Shown here: one piece after another, positions 1 to 9,149 of the stretch
Numbering within the stretch: position 1 is the first letter of the stretch
Layout: each line of letters opens with the position of its first letter
Assembly: GCA_034428435.1 (NCBI GenBank)
Contig: DAOUHY010000288.1
Location: 62,001-126,000 of the forward strand
DNA length: 64,000 nucleotides
Direction: 5' to 3'
Source: Bin5 sp034428435
Lineage (GTDB): Bacteria > Chloroflexota > Anaerolineae > Caldilineales > Caldilineaceae
The notes under the pieces: generated by a model
Database searches by the model: none
The model's input: only the letters and a program-made list of their open reading frames with translations
What the model was told of the DNA's origin: nothing
Translations under genes and position numbers: made by a program

Positions 1-298
1 GAATCGGCAAGGTGGCGAAATAATCCAGACTGCCAGCCGTTTTCAGGTAGGCGAAATGACTGATCAACTTTCCCATATGTTCAAAGAGCAGTGCCATCAC
101 CAGATTGCCAACCAGGACGAAGGAAAGCGCGTTGGCGCCCAACTCGCGGGCGAATGAGCCAAGCAATAGGATCCCAAACACGGGCAGGACTGTTCCCGTC
201 AACGCAAGGTTTCTCCAACCCCATCGCCAGTTGCTCAACTCAATGAGAAACAGGTCCCAGAACTGCAAATGAAGCGGGAGGGGAAGTCTTGTCTTCAT
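1..298 (-). CDS. ABC-2 type transporter permease, N-terminal part (cut by window edge)
   Basis: The reverse complement of the first 298 bases is open from an ATG at 298 to the window edge, giving about 99 residues that begin MKTRLPLPLHLQFWDLF and continue with at least one clear hydrophobic stretch (VLPVFGILLLGSFA) and a second (LSFVLVGNLVMALLF). The start overlaps the stop of the upstream ATPase gene by one base (TGATG), so the two are translationally coupled. An ABC-2 family membrane subunit partnering the adjacent ATPase is the natural reading, but this is inferred mainly from position; the rest of the protein lies outside the window. Confidence 0.65.
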   Translation of the reverse strand, partial: MKTRLPLPLHLQFWDLFLIELSNWRWGWRNLALTGTVLPVFGILLLGSFARELGANALSFVLVGNLVMALLFEHMGKLISHFAYLKTAGSLDYFATLPI

Positions 299-1212
299 CA
301 GGTGTAGTGCAGGTAAAGGTCTTCCAACGTGGCTGAGCTGAGTTGGAAGTCGTCGATACGAGCGAGGTCTATGGCAGACAAAGTCGCATCGACCTGGTCA
401 TGGTCAATTCGGACTAGCCAGTGACCTTCTGCCAGGTTCTGCGGCCGCAAACCAAAAGGAAGGTCTGGAGGCGACTCGGGCTGGAAGCGCAGCTCCAGTC
501 GAAGCTGCTGGCTCAACGCTCTCTTCAGTCTTGAGGGTCTGCCTAGTGCCACCAGCCGCCCGCTATGCAAAATCCCTACTTTTTGAATTATCTTCTCGGC
601 TTCAATGGCGTCGTGGGTTATGAAAACGATTGTTGTGCCATTTTCCATGTTTTCTTCAAGCAAAACCTGCCAGACGTGCCTGCGTCTTTGCGGGGCCAAT
701 TCGTTGGTCGGTTCATCCAAAATAAGAATCGGCGGTTGCCCAGCCATGGCCGCGGCAAGTTGCAGCAAGCGCTGCTGACCGCCCGAAAGGCGCGAACACT
801 GTGCACTTCGTATGGTATGCAGGTCCCACAGTCGCAGGAGTCTGTCACGCTCACGAATTGCTTCTCGGCGACTACAGCCTCGGAGGTGGGAAGTGAAGTA
901 CAGAGCCTCGCTAACTGTGAGGGAATTGAGTGTGCGGGCGGTTTGTGGCATGTATCCGACGTGCCTGGGTACGTGGAGGGGATTCTCTTGCACTGGCCGG
1001 CCGTAGAGTTTGACGGTTCCTCTTGTGGGCTGCAGAAGATTTACCATCTGTTTGACAAGTGTACTCTTGCCCGCGCCGTTGTCGCCCAACAGTCCGAATA
1101 TTTCGCCCTCAACGACATTGAAGCTAATGCCGTCATTGGCAGGAATGTTCGTACCCGGGTAGAGTTTCGTGAGTGAAGAGACCGAATAGACGCTGGAGGA
1201 ACTATCCGTCAT
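298..1212 (-). CDS. ABC transporter ATP-binding protein (exporter/ABC-2 type)
   Basis: This 304-residue nucleotide-binding subunit of an export-type ABC transporter has all the ATPase motifs: Walker A GDNGAGKST near residue 43, a Q-loop (GYMPQT), the signature LSGGQQRLL, Walker B PILILDEPT and the switch His in VFITHD. Residues from about 225 on form the C-terminal extension common to drug/antibiotic exporter ATPases (DUF4162-like position, ending SSATLEDLYLHYT). It hands over to a membrane subunit through a one-base stop/start overlap. The exported substrate cannot be told from the sequence. No Shine-Dalgarno sequence is obvious ahead of the chosen ATG. Confidence 0.9.
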   Translation of the reverse strand: MTDSSSSVYSVSSLTKLYPGTNIPANDGISFNVVEGEIFGLLGDNGAGKSTLVKQMVNLLQPTRGTVKLYGRPVQENPLHVPRHVGYMPQTARTLNSLTVSEALYFTSHLRGCSRREAIRERDRLLRLWDLHTIRSAQCSRLSGGQQRLLQLAAAMAGQPPILILDEPTNELAPQRRRHVWQVLLEENMENGTTIVFITHDAIEAEKIIQKVGILHSGRLVALGRPSRLKRALSQQLRLELRFQPESPPDLPFGLRPQNLAEGHWLVRIDHDQVDATLSAIDLARIDDFQLSSATLEDLYLHYT

Positions 1213-1306
1213 GGTACGGGTGATGGTGGAAAAGTGGAACTGAAACAGAAACAGGCACCAAGACCTTGACCATATTCCTCACGTAGGAGACCACGCAACA
1301 TCATTC

Positions 1307-2659
1307 TCAAAGCTTCAAGTTCTCTGCTACAGCATCCAAAGTCGGTGGTATGACCGCGGGTTCACCCGCGATCCGCATGGCGGACGGAACGTCCTTCAGG
1401 CCGTTGCCTGTACTGATAACGACCACCGTTTCCTCTGGTTCCAACACACCTTGGCGCTGGGCCTGTTGGAGCCCCGCGAGGGCCGTCGCACCCGCCGGTT
1501 CAGCAAAGACGCCTCCCAGGCGGGCCAGTGGCAGGATTGCCTGCAGAATGGCCTCGTCTTCGACAAGCAAAAAGGCGCCGCCGCTTTCGCGAACCGCCCG
1601 CAAAGCCTTGGTCGCGTCGCGCGGTGCGTTGACGCTGATCGAGTCTGCTGAGGTCTCTGCTATGACCGGCTGCGGCACCTCCTGGCCATCGCGCCACGCG
1701 TTGTGAATGGCGGCGCTGGCCGTCGACTGTATCCCAAATATACGTGGCACCCTTTCGGTCCATCCGAGTGTGTGCAGTTCCCAAAAGCCCTTGTAGACGC
1801 CTCCAATGATTGACCCGTCTCCGACAGAAACAAATACGGAGTCGGGTGCGATGAAATAAGGGTGGTCACCAGGCTTGCCGTCTGGCCTGGCGATGTCGCC
1901 TGCCTCAGCCAGCTGTGCGGCGATCTCGAAACTGACCGTCTTTTTGCCTTCGGTCATATAAGGATTGTAGCCCGTGTTGCGATTGTACCAACCGAATTCG
2001 CCACAGGCGCGCACACACAGATCGAAGGCGTCGTCGTACGTGCCGTCCACGGCCAAAACCCTGCTGCCATAGACGAGGAGTTGCGCAATCTTGGCCTGTG
2101 GCGCCGAACGGGGCACAAAGATGACGCTGGAATGTGCGGCTGCCGCGCTCATCGCGGCCAGCGCTGCAGCGGCATTGCCCGTACTGGCGGTGGCAACGAC
2201 TTCGCGCCGCATCTCGCGAGCGCGGGCGACGGCGACTGCGGATGCCCGGTCTTTGAAAGAGCCGGATGGGTTGCGGCCGTCGTCCTTCAGGTAGAGGTTC
2301 TCTAAGCCAAGCGTATCGGCAAGGCGTTTTGCGTATAGGAGGGGAGTGTCTCCCACGGGAAGCGGAGGGAGAGAATCCGGCTTTACGGGAAGCAGCGGCC
2401 ACCAGCGTTCTATCGTGCGGCCAGCGTAGGAAGACCGGGAAGAAAGGGGATTGGCACGGCCGCCTTGAAATGGACCTGCCCGGTCATTTCGCATAGCACC
2501 AATTGCTTCATAGTCGAATACGGCGTCCAGATGGCCCAGGTCGCTGCCAAGGTTTGGACGGCAAGGACAGACATAGTCGACCGAACCGGGCGAAAAAGTG
2601 CGACCGCAGCGAAGGCACTGCAATCCCGTCAAAAACGTCTCCGATTGTGGAGATGGCAT
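1307..2659 (-). CDS. thrC: Threonine synthase
   Basis: A PLP-dependent enzyme that converts O-phosphohomoserine to threonine in the cytoplasm. It starts with an N-terminal zinc-ribbon-like segment (LQCLRCGRTF, then VCPC), as in many bacterial threonine synthases. The PLP-lysine motif follows in NPSGSFKDRAS, then the phosphate-binding glycine region (STGNAAAALAA) and a C-terminal STGNGLKD. The reading frame is open further upstream to 2791, but the ATG at 2659 is preceded by AAGGAA at good spacing and gives 450 residues beginning MPSPQSETFLTGLQCLRCG; an ATG at 2686 is the alternative. No other threonine-pathway genes (thrA/thrB) are in the window. Confidence 0.93.
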   Translation of the reverse strand: MPSPQSETFLTGLQCLRCGRTFSPGSVDYVCPCRPNLGSDLGHLDAVFDYEAIGAMRNDRAGPFQGGRANPLSSRSSYAGRTIERWWPLLPVKPDSLPPLPVGDTPLLYAKRLADTLGLENLYLKDDGRNPSGSFKDRASAVAVARAREMRREVVATASTGNAAAALAAMSAAAAHSSVIFVPRSAPQAKIAQLLVYGSRVLAVDGTYDDAFDLCVRACGEFGWYNRNTGYNPYMTEGKKTVSFEIAAQLAEAGDIARPDGKPGDHPYFIAPDSVFVSVGDGSIIGGVYKGFWELHTLGWTERVPRIFGIQSTASAAIHNAWRDGQEVPQPVIAETSADSISVNAPRDATKALRAVRESGGAFLLVEDEAILQAILPLARLGGVFAEPAGATALAGLQQAQRQGVLEPEETVVVISTGNGLKDVPSAMRIAGEPAVIPPTLDAVAENLKL

Positions 2660-2854
2660 TGGCCCATTTCCTTGATTATGGCTCATACTTTCTTTCGGTA
2701 TGGTATAGTAGGAGGGATGGTGGCGTTTAGCAAGTCGATACTCCAAAACATACACGAAATGGAGTCTGAACCCGGCTGAATCAGAATTCACCGAGAGATT
2801 AAGTCTGAGATCCGTAGCGGCCGGGTCAGGCCAAAATGGGGTGTAGGTTCGACA

Positions 2855-3304
2855 ATGACCGTTTCTGCAAAGAGAGAGGTGAGTGTCAGCGCACTGTCAT
2901 GGCGAGTGCTGGTAACGATTGACCTGCTCTCATATCTGGTCTTCGCCACTGGCGGCCGTATCATGCACAGCTCGGGTGGGCCCGCAGACTGGCTGTCCAA
3001 TACCCCCCGTATCATCACCCCATTTCTGGTAGGATGGTTTGCCGCGGCCCTCCTCTTCGGGGCATACCCTCGGTCAGGCGGTATCGGACTGCGCAGATTT
3101 GCCCTGAATTCGGTTATGGCAGTCCTCGTCGGGAACGCCATTGGGTTTGCCTTGCGGGCCACCGTGTTTGGCGATGGAGTCGATTGGGTTTTCGTCGTGG
3201 CCGCCGTTGGGCTGACCACACTGGTACTTGTTGGGCTGCGCCTGCTCTATTTCTGGGTTACGACGTTGAGGAGCAAGGAAAGTGGCTGGCGTCGGGAAGA
3301 GTAA
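2855..3304 (+). CDS. DUF3054 family membrane protein
   Basis: A 149-residue integral membrane protein with four hydrophobic stretches: roughly residues 17-38, 55-72, 84-104 and 113-135. The arrangement, with IITPFLVGWFAAALLFGAY in the second segment, matches the small DUF3054 family found in actinobacteria, haloarchaea and Chloroflexota. Its function is unknown. It is transcribed divergently from threonine synthase, the two starts being within 200 bases. The C-terminus is charged and probably cytoplasmic (RSKESGWRREE). Confidence 0.75.
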   Translation: MTVSAKREVSVSALSWRVLVTIDLLSYLVFATGGRIMHSSGGPADWLSNTPRIITPFLVGWFAAALLFGAYPRSGGIGLRRFALNSVMAVLVGNAIGFALRATVFGDGVDWVFVVAAVGLTTLVLVGLRLLYFWVTTLRSKESGWRREE

Positions 3305-3341
3305 AATGCAGGAACGAGGAAGAATGGGCCCTTGTTCTGTC

Positions 3342-3369
3342 CTATCCCGGTGTCAGGAAAACCGGATAG
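3342..3369. other. Imperfect hairpin downstream of the DUF3054 gene
   Basis: CTATCCCGGT pairs with ACCGGATAG across a short loop, leaving one bulged C. It lies 40 bases after the stop codon of the membrane protein gene. There is no following T-run, so it is at best a weak or factor-dependent transcript end. The rest of 3305-3563 shows no gene. Confidence 0.35.
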
Positions 3370-3578
3370 CTGCAAGGAGACTACCTCTGGACTCTGATTC
3401 AAACCATTTTGCAACCATCTCCTTTCTGCAGCGTAAACTGAAGTGGTAGAAAGGAAAAGATTTCGGCGCAAGACTTCTGTTCTTTCTGAACCTGTGAAGG
3501 AGTCCGCCGGATCCTGAGATCCGCCCGCCGCCGCCCGGTGGGCCCCCGTTAAATCGAAAGGAGATGGGCAGAAACCTC

Positions 3579-4715
3579 ATGCGAATCGCCCTCTTTAGCG
3601 ACATATACAAGCCCTACATTAACGGTGTCGTAAATCACGTGGGACTGCTGAAGGAGCACTTCGACCGCTGGGGAGAGCAGGTCTATCTTTTTGTTCCGGA
3701 GCAGGACAAGAAGACTGTGGATGAAAGTAACGTCATTCGCCTCCCCAGCATTCCAATCGCCGACACAGGCTATCACTTGACAGTTCGGGTAGACTCGCGA
3801 TGCCGTGACATACTGAAGCTGATGGACGTAATTCACGTTCACCATCCATTTATCAGCGGCAGCTTCGGACTCAACTTTTCGCGGCGCTACGACATTCCGC
3901 TGGTCTTCACGAGCCACACCCGGTACGACCTGTACGTGCAGCAGCATCTTCCTCTGGTGCCGGAAACGATCTCCGATACAGCCTTGCACGCGTTTTTCCA
4001 GCGATTCAGCCAGCGATGCAGCGCGATTATCGCCCCGAGCCAGAGTGCGGCCGCGGTCATGCAGACATGGGGTATCCAGGGACGCGTCGCTGTCATTCCC
4101 AACGGCATTGAACTGGGCCAGTTTCAAAGTCCTGAACAAGAGACGACGCGGACCGAGTTCAGGATCCCGGACAATGCCGTCGTGGGCGTCTTCGTTGGGC
4201 GTATAAGCCAGGAAAAAGCCGTAGACCGCCTCCTGGGAATATTCGCCGCACTGAAAGAAGAGATCCCCAACCTACATTTGTTGCTTGTCGGTGGCGGGCC
4301 CAGCCTGGACGAGTGTCGTCAGCTTGCACGTGACTTAGGGATGGCGGGGCGGGTGACGTTTACGGGGCCAATTTCATATGAACGCATCGCCGGCGTCCTC
4401 GGTGTTGCCGACTTCTTTGTATCCGCCAGTGTAAGTGAAGTGCATCCGCTGACCTTTATCGAGGCCGCGGCCGCGGGTCTTCCGGCCGTTGGAATCGACT
4501 CTCCCGGCGTGGCCGAAATGATCGTCGACGAAGAGACCGGTTTCTTGACAGAGAATAATGATCTCAGCTTCGGACTTCGCATAATGAAAATTGCGCAGGA
4601 CGCCAGGCTGAGGCGGGAGATGGGGTGCGCGGCACGAAGTTACAGCCAGCGATTTTCCGCCCACAACAACGCACGCGAAGTCCTGGCGTTGTATCAGTCG
4701 TTGCAGGAGCAGTGA
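3579..4715 (+). CDS. GT4 family glycosyltransferase
   Basis: A 378-residue retaining glycosyltransferase of the GT-B fold. The N-terminal half begins MRIALFSDIYKPYINGVV and has the acceptor-side loop with HVHHPF and TSHTRYD. The C-terminal nucleotide-sugar domain has FVGRISQEKAVDRLL, GGGPSLDECR, FVSASVSEVHPLTFIEAAAAGLPAVG and the E-x7-E motif within that last stretch. The closest described relatives are lipid (diacylglycerol) glucosyltransferases and GT4 mannosyltransferases, which would place it at the inner membrane face in glycolipid synthesis, but the acceptor is unknown. An ATG at 3564 directly abuts AAAGGAG and is sterically unlikely; the ATG at 3579 matches the usual family start. Confidence 0.87.
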   Translation: MRIALFSDIYKPYINGVVNHVGLLKEHFDRWGEQVYLFVPEQDKKTVDESNVIRLPSIPIADTGYHLTVRVDSRCRDILKLMDVIHVHHPFISGSFGLNFSRRYDIPLVFTSHTRYDLYVQQHLPLVPETISDTALHAFFQRFSQRCSAIIAPSQSAAAVMQTWGIQGRVAVIPNGIELGQFQSPEQETTRTEFRIPDNAVVGVFVGRISQEKAVDRLLGIFAALKEEIPNLHLLLVGGGPSLDECRQLARDLGMAGRVTFTGPISYERIAGVLGVADFFVSASVSEVHPLTFIEAAAAGLPAVGIDSPGVAEMIVDEETGFLTENNDLSFGLRIMKIAQDARLRREMGCAARSYSQRFSAHNNAREVLALYQSLQEQ

Positions 4716-5044
4716 TCCAGGCCGAGAAGGGCACTCGGATGGAGAATGCAACTAAGTCATTTCTCATCTGAATCAGCCCATCGCATCTGGAAAAGCGGGA
4801 CCGTTGCAGGCCGCCCGTCTCCCTGTGCGAGTCAACTTCTCTGGAGAGGGGATCGAGACGGCGGCACTTCATCGAGGACAGGAGTAATGTGGAGAGAGGC
4901 AGCTTCGATTGCAGCTTTCGCGGTAGTGAAAAGATTCTGTCGGAGCGGTCACGCACAAGGATTTTAGGTAGCCCAAGGGACCTTTTTTTGCTCATTTGAA
5001 GCGCGTGCGTCGGTGTACTCACTTTCGGATAGAGAAAACTGGCA

Positions 5045-5073
5045 TTGCGCTCTATTTGTAGATGCTGTATTAT
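5045..5073 (+). promoter_or_regulatory. Putative sigma-70 promoter for the PIN-TRAM gene
   Basis: TTGCGC (5045-5050) and TATTAT (5068-5073) are separated by 17 bases and lie about 47 bases ahead of the ATG at 5121, which has its own AGGAG ribosome binding site. The remainder of the 405-base gap from 4716 shows no convincing gene. Confidence 0.5.
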
Positions 5074-5120
5074 GAATTCAATGTGTTATCGTCGTCTTCC
5101 CTCTTTAGGAGAGTTCAGAT

Positions 5121-6248
5121 ATGCGTTGGGCGTTGCTGCTAAGGGGTCTGGTCACCTTTGTTTTTGTCCTGCTAGGATGGGAACTAGGCAGGCAGTTAAC
5201 AGGGGTAGAGGCTCTTGAGAGTTTGACGCTCTCGTCAGCGCGCCTGATTATTCCTCTCTCAATCGTCAGCGGTGTCATTGGGCTTTTCGCCGCACCGTGG
5301 CTTACCGTCAAACCGGCGAATGCGCTTCGGTCGAGCCTGCGCCAGATTCCCACCGTACAGCTCATGGCCGCGACTGCGGGAATGGCAATCGGGCTGGCCA
5401 TCGCCGCCCTCCTGGCCTATCCACTCTCTCTCCTGCCCAATCCGTTCGGTACAATTCTGCCCTTCGTCGGCGTCATCGTTATGGGCTACCTGGGTGTAAC
5501 GATGATGGTACTGCGCCATCGAGAAATACTTAACTTCTTCCGCTTTCCCAACGGAAGCGAGAACGGCAGAGATCTGCCGAAGTTGCCGCTCTTCGCAAAG
5601 GGCGGCCGGCCGCAGCATTCGGATACGATGCTTCTGGATACCAGCGTCATCATAGACGGGCGCATCGCCGACGTGGCCGAGACAGGCTTTCTCTGGGCAA
5701 TACTTGCAGTCCCGAGATTCATTCTGAATGAACTCCAATATATCGCAGATTCGGCCGAGGTTTTGCGCCGCAACCGCGGTAGAAGAGGACTTGAGATTCT
5801 TGACAGGCTGCAGAAAATTGAAGGAGTAAATATCGTCTTCCTCGACCAGGATCCGGCAGAAGCACAGCAAGTGGATGAAAAGCTGGTCTACCTGGCCCGC
5901 GAAATGAGCGCAGCAATCGTTACCAACGACTACAACTTGAACCGGGTTGCCAAGCTGCAGGGCGTGCGCGTCTTGAACATCAATGAATTGGCCAACGCTG
6001 TTAAATCCGTGGTCCTTCCCGGGGAAGAGATGACGATCCAGGTGATTCAGGAAGGTAAGGAGATGAATCAGGGGGTCGGTTACCTCGATGACGGGACGAT
6101 GGTGGTCGTGGAACAGGGCAGGCGCCACATGGGCGAGCGGCTTTCTGTGCGTGTCACGAAGGTGTTGCAGACTAACGCCGGTCGCCTCATATTTGCTGTT
6201 CCTGAGGAGGTACAGGAGCGACGCAGAACTTACGAGTCAGTTCGCTGA
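5121..6248 (+). CDS. PIN and TRAM domain membrane protein (YacL-like)
   Basis: A 375-residue protein in three parts: four N-terminal membrane helices (about residues 7-25, 44-66, 80-100 and 112-132), a PIN nuclease-fold domain starting at LLDTSVIIDGR, and a C-terminal TRAM RNA-binding domain (about 300-365, with GYLDDGTMVVVEQGR). The acidic PIN residues expected for Mg-dependent RNase activity are present: Asp in LLDTS, Glu in LNELQ and Asp in VTNDYNL. This is the architecture of YacL-type proteins, widespread in Gram-positives and Chloroflexota, whose physiological substrate is not established. It stands directly ahead of cysS. Confidence 0.88.
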   Translation: MRWALLLRGLVTFVFVLLGWELGRQLTGVEALESLTLSSARLIIPLSIVSGVIGLFAAPWLTVKPANALRSSLRQIPTVQLMAATAGMAIGLAIAALLAYPLSLLPNPFGTILPFVGVIVMGYLGVTMMVLRHREILNFFRFPNGSENGRDLPKLPLFAKGGRPQHSDTMLLDTSVIIDGRIADVAETGFLWAILAVPRFILNELQYIADSAEVLRRNRGRRGLEILDRLQKIEGVNIVFLDQDPAEAQQVDEKLVYLAREMSAAIVTNDYNLNRVAKLQGVRVLNINELANAVKSVVLPGEEMTIQVIQEGKEMNQGVGYLDDGTMVVVEQGRRHMGERLSVRVTKVLQTNAGRLIFAVPEEVQERRRTYESVR

Positions 6249-6298
6249 TCGCACAAGAACCCACTTGACAACACGGTGACCCAGCGAGAAGGACATCG

Positions 6299-7711
6299 AT
6301 GACGCTCAGCATCTATAATACTTTGACCCGCAGGCGAGAACCGTTCGAAACACTGGAAGAAGGACGGGTCCGCATGTACGTCTGCGGGCCGACGGTATAC
6401 GCAGACGCCCATATCGGCCACGCGATGAGCGCCATCGTCTTCGATATGATCCGTCGATACCTGGAGTTCACCGGGTACGACGTAACCTACGTCACCAACT
6501 TTACCGACGTCGATGACAAGATCATCATTCGGGCCCAGGAGACCGGTCAGGACCCCTTTGAGTTGGCGCAGTACTTTACCGACAAGTACTTGACTCATCT
6601 CAGCGACCTGAATATCAAGCCGGCCGACTCCTATCCGCGCGTGACGAGCGAAATCTCTAACATTATTCGGGCAATCCAGGATTTGGGAGAGGCCGACTTT
6701 GCTTACGCAGTCGATGGAAGCGTCTACTTTCGGGTCGACAAGGATGACGATTACGGGAAGCTCAGCCGGCGACGTCAGGAGGATGCTGTAACCGGCACGC
6801 GTGTCGCCGGCGAAGAAGGCAAAGAGAATGAAGCGGATTTCGCCCTGTGGAAGGGGGCCAAGGAGGGCGAGCCCTCGTGGGAAAGCCCATGGGGCCCCGG
6901 CCGCCCAGGATGGCACATTGAGTGTTCGGTCATGTGCCTGCACCACCTCGGCGAAAAGATAGACATTCACGGTGGTGGCAACGACCTGATTTTCCCACAT
7001 CACGAAAATGAAATCGCCCAGAGCGAGAGTCTCACCGGCAAACCGTTTGCCCGCTATTGGGTCCACAATGGGATGCTCCAGCTGTCCGGCGAAAAGATGA
7101 GCAAGTCGATCGGAAACCTGGTCACCATCGACAGTTTTCTGAACCAATACTCAGCCGACGCGCTCCGCATGTTGATCTTCTCGGGTCACTATCGCAAGCC
7201 CGTTTCGTATTCGGACGATTCCATTGGCGCGGCTGTGAGAAGCACTGCCCGTCTTCGAGGAGGGCTGCGGCCGGCGACGGGGACCGTTGCCGTGGGCGAT
7301 GAGGTCAACAATCTGCGCGAGACCACAGAGTCTGCGCGCAGCGGCTTCTGCCACGCGTTGGACGATGACTTCAATACAAGCGCTGCCCTGTCGCACCTTT
7401 TTGAGCTTGTAAGAGCCATCAATTCGGCCCGGGCCGCCGGTGTCTCTGGCCCGTTCTTCCAGGCGGCGCAGGATACCTTGCGTGAACTGGCCGGCGTTCT
7501 GGGCCTTTCGCTGGCCGAATCCGACGTCAGCGACGGCGACGTGCTCGCCGCCAAGCCCTTTATCGACCTGCTGGTCTCGGTGCGTACGACACTGCGAGAG
7601 CAGAAGCAGTGGACGGTGGCCGACATGGTTCGTGAAGGGCTCGCAGTCCACTCGGTCCAGTTGGAGGATACACCGGACGGTACAACCTGGCGTATTGAGG
7701 ATGCCAGGTGA
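6299..7711 (+). CDS. cysS: Cysteinyl-tRNA synthetase
   Basis: A 470-residue class I aminoacyl-tRNA synthetase charging tRNA-Cys. It has the HIGH signature (ADAHIGHAMS, near residue 37), KMSKS (GEKMSKSIGN, near residue 267) and the zinc-site residues in MYVCGPTVY, IECSVMC and HHENEIAQSE. Its length is normal for the family, with the DALR-type anticodon-binding region and a short C-terminal domain present. It is translationally coupled to rlmB: the GTG of rlmB overlaps its TGA (GTGA). The pairing of cysS with an SpoU-family methylase is conserved in many bacteria. Confidence 0.97.
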   Translation: MTLSIYNTLTRRREPFETLEEGRVRMYVCGPTVYADAHIGHAMSAIVFDMIRRYLEFTGYDVTYVTNFTDVDDKIIIRAQETGQDPFELAQYFTDKYLTHLSDLNIKPADSYPRVTSEISNIIRAIQDLGEADFAYAVDGSVYFRVDKDDDYGKLSRRRQEDAVTGTRVAGEEGKENEADFALWKGAKEGEPSWESPWGPGRPGWHIECSVMCLHHLGEKIDIHGGGNDLIFPHHENEIAQSESLTGKPFARYWVHNGMLQLSGEKMSKSIGNLVTIDSFLNQYSADALRMLIFSGHYRKPVSYSDDSIGAAVRSTARLRGGLRPATGTVAVGDEVNNLRETTESARSGFCHALDDDFNTSAALSHLFELVRAINSARAAGVSGPFFQAAQDTLRELAGVLGLSLAESDVSDGDVLAAKPFIDLLVSVRTTLREQKQWTVADMVREGLAVHSVQLEDTPDGTTWRIEDAR

Positions 7712-8472
7712 GCGAACTGCTCGTAGGCCGGCACGCGGTTCTCGAGGCGTTGCGTGCCGGACGGCGACACTACTACCGGTTGTGGCTGGAAGGCGACGAC
7801 CGGACCCCCCCTAAAGGCAGCCTCGCAGAGATCGTACAACTGGCCCAAAAAACCAAAGTCCCTACCCGGCGCGTGGCGGGCGGAATCTTTGACCGTATTC
7901 GACGCGCGCAGTTGAATCCACAGGGCGTTGCCCTGGAAACGGGCCCCTACCCCTACGTTGAGCTGGACGACATTCTTTACCACGCGGTCCGCAGACCGGA
8001 CCCCCTGCTTCTTGTCCTGGACCATCTTGAGGACCCGCGAAATCTTGGCACGCTGTTTCGCAGCGGTGAGGCGTTCGGCGTCGAAGGCGTCATTCTTCCC
8101 GAGCGCCGCGCCGCAGGCATCACGCCCGCGGTCAGCAACGCCTCCTCCGGGGCCGTGGAACACATTCCTGTTGCGCTCGTGGGAAACGTCAACCGGACCA
8201 TCGACCTCCTCAAGAAATCGAATATCTGGACCGTCGGACTGGATCTCGGTCCTGACGCGATCTCGCTCACCGATGCCGACCTGAGCGGCCCGCTGGCTGT
8301 CGTCGTCGGCAACGAAGGCAAAGGTCTCAGCCGGCTGGCGCGCGAAAAGTGCGATTTCTGCGTTACGATCCCCATGGCGGGTTCGGTAGACAGCCTGAAC
8401 GCAGCCATCGCCGGCAGCATCGTGCTTTTTCATGCTTTCCAGGCGCGTGCGCCTGAGAAAGACGCTGCATGA
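7708..8472 (+). CDS. rlmB: 23S rRNA (guanosine-2'-O-)-methyltransferase, TrmH/SpoU family
   Basis: A 254-residue SPOUT-fold RNA 2'-O-ribose methyltransferase. The N-terminal 75 residues form the L30e-like substrate-binding domain (LLVGRHAVLEALRAG). The catalytic domain has all three SpoU motifs: HLEDPRNLGTLFRS, VVVGNEGKGLS and IPMAGSVDSLNAAIAG. The start is a GTG overlapping the cysS stop by four bases. The specific target (G2251 of 23S rRNA in E. coli RlmB) is assumed from the domain layout; other TrmH-group members modify different sites, so the symbol is a best match. Confidence 0.85.
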   Translation: MSELLVGRHAVLEALRAGRRHYYRLWLEGDDRTPPKGSLAEIVQLAQKTKVPTRRVAGGIFDRIRRAQLNPQGVALETGPYPYVELDDILYHAVRRPDPLLLVLDHLEDPRNLGTLFRSGEAFGVEGVILPERRAAGITPAVSNASSGAVEHIPVALVGNVNRTIDLLKKSNIWTVGLDLGPDAISLTDADLSGPLAVVVGNEGKGLSRLAREKCDFCVTIPMAGSVDSLNAAIAGSIVLFHAFQARAPEKDAA

Positions 8473-8564
8473 GTCTGAGGTAGAGGCAACTGCTGGTGGG
8501 CGTAGAGACTCTTTTCTGTTCACAGCAGAGAAGCCGGATTCCCAGCCCCGGAATCTGAAGGAAT

Positions 8565-8587
8565 GCTGCGCAGATTAACTGCGCAGC
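8565..8587. terminator. Perfect 9-bp hairpin between convergent genes
   Basis: GCTGCGCAG and CTGCGCAGC pair perfectly around the loop ATTAA. The structure overlaps the stop codon of the minus-strand dehydratase gene and lies 92 bases beyond the rlmB stop, where the two transcripts converge. It lacks a T-run on either strand, so a bidirectional or factor-assisted terminator is an inference. Confidence 0.45.
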
Positions 8588-8919
8588 CACTCTTTGGGCC
8601 GCGCGCGAGGCGCGTCCCCATCCTTTCGCGGCCAGCGAACCGTTTCCTCTATCTTTTGAGCCAGGTCGAAGTCCTGCTGCGTCAGTCCTCCTGCGTCCTG
8701 AGTCGTAAGGAAAATCTCAACCGAGCGATAGTTGAGGACTATCTTTGGATGGTGGTAGGCGGCTTCGGCCAGAAATCCGACTGCGTTTGCCGTCATCAGC
8801 GTTACGCGCCAGTTGGACGTATCGAACCGCCTGTACATCTGGCCTTCGCGCAGTGCCCAAGTGGGCAGGTTTTTCTCGAGCCACATGCGGACTTCCTCGT
8901 CATCTTCCCATTTCGCCAT
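8575..8919 (-). CDS. Pterin-4-alpha-carbinolamine dehydratase family protein
   Basis: A 114-residue DCoH-fold protein. The active-site signature is present as EAAYHHPKIVLNYRSVEI followed by LTTQDAGGLTQQDFDLAQKI, giving the E-x3-H-H-P pattern and the family's hallmark DAGGLT turn. The reaction is dehydration of 4a-hydroxytetrahydropterin to recycle the pterin cofactor after aromatic amino acid hydroxylation. No phenylalanine hydroxylase is in the window, so the partner is unknown; many bacterial members lack one and some act in molybdopterin or folate metabolism. It converges on rlmB. Confidence 0.88.
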   Translation of the reverse strand: MAKWEDDEEVRMWLEKNLPTWALREGQMYRRFDTSNWRVTLMTANAVGFLAEAAYHHPKIVLNYRSVEIFLTTQDAGGLTQQDFDLAQKIEETVRWPRKDGDAPRARPKEWLRS

Positions 8920-9071
8920 CGGTTACCCTGCTTTCGTGTGTAAATGTCGCCCGATTCCACTGCGCACGCATCTGTGCTCAAAAGAACGATGCCCATTTTC
9001 CCGCCCCCTGCTCCAATCGTGAAATCTGTTTCAAGCGGACGCCGAATGCGGTAAAGCGTGGCGTCATGTTA

Positions 9072-9077
9072 TATAAT
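9072..9077 (+). promoter_or_regulatory. Perfect -10 hexamer ahead of the cytochrome gene
   Basis: A TATAAT in an otherwise GC-rich stretch lies 72 bases ahead of the cytochrome start. No good -35 sequence is found 16-18 bases upstream, so the call rests on the -10 alone. Confidence 0.4.
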
Positions 9078-9149
9078 AGCGGCTGGATTCCGAGACATAC
9101 CTGTTCGCACTAGCGAATGAACTGCTTCAGCTCTCGATGGAGATAGTGA

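Noticed and set aside
565..1176. Plus-strand open frame of 203 residues
   Set aside because: It is the mirror of the minus-strand ATPase, whose Walker A, signature and Walker B motifs prove the other strand codes.
4746..4967. Small frames in the 4716-5120 gap on both strands
   Set aside because: They have no start signals, are Ser/Arg-rich with no family features, and the plausible content is the promoter at 5045-5073.
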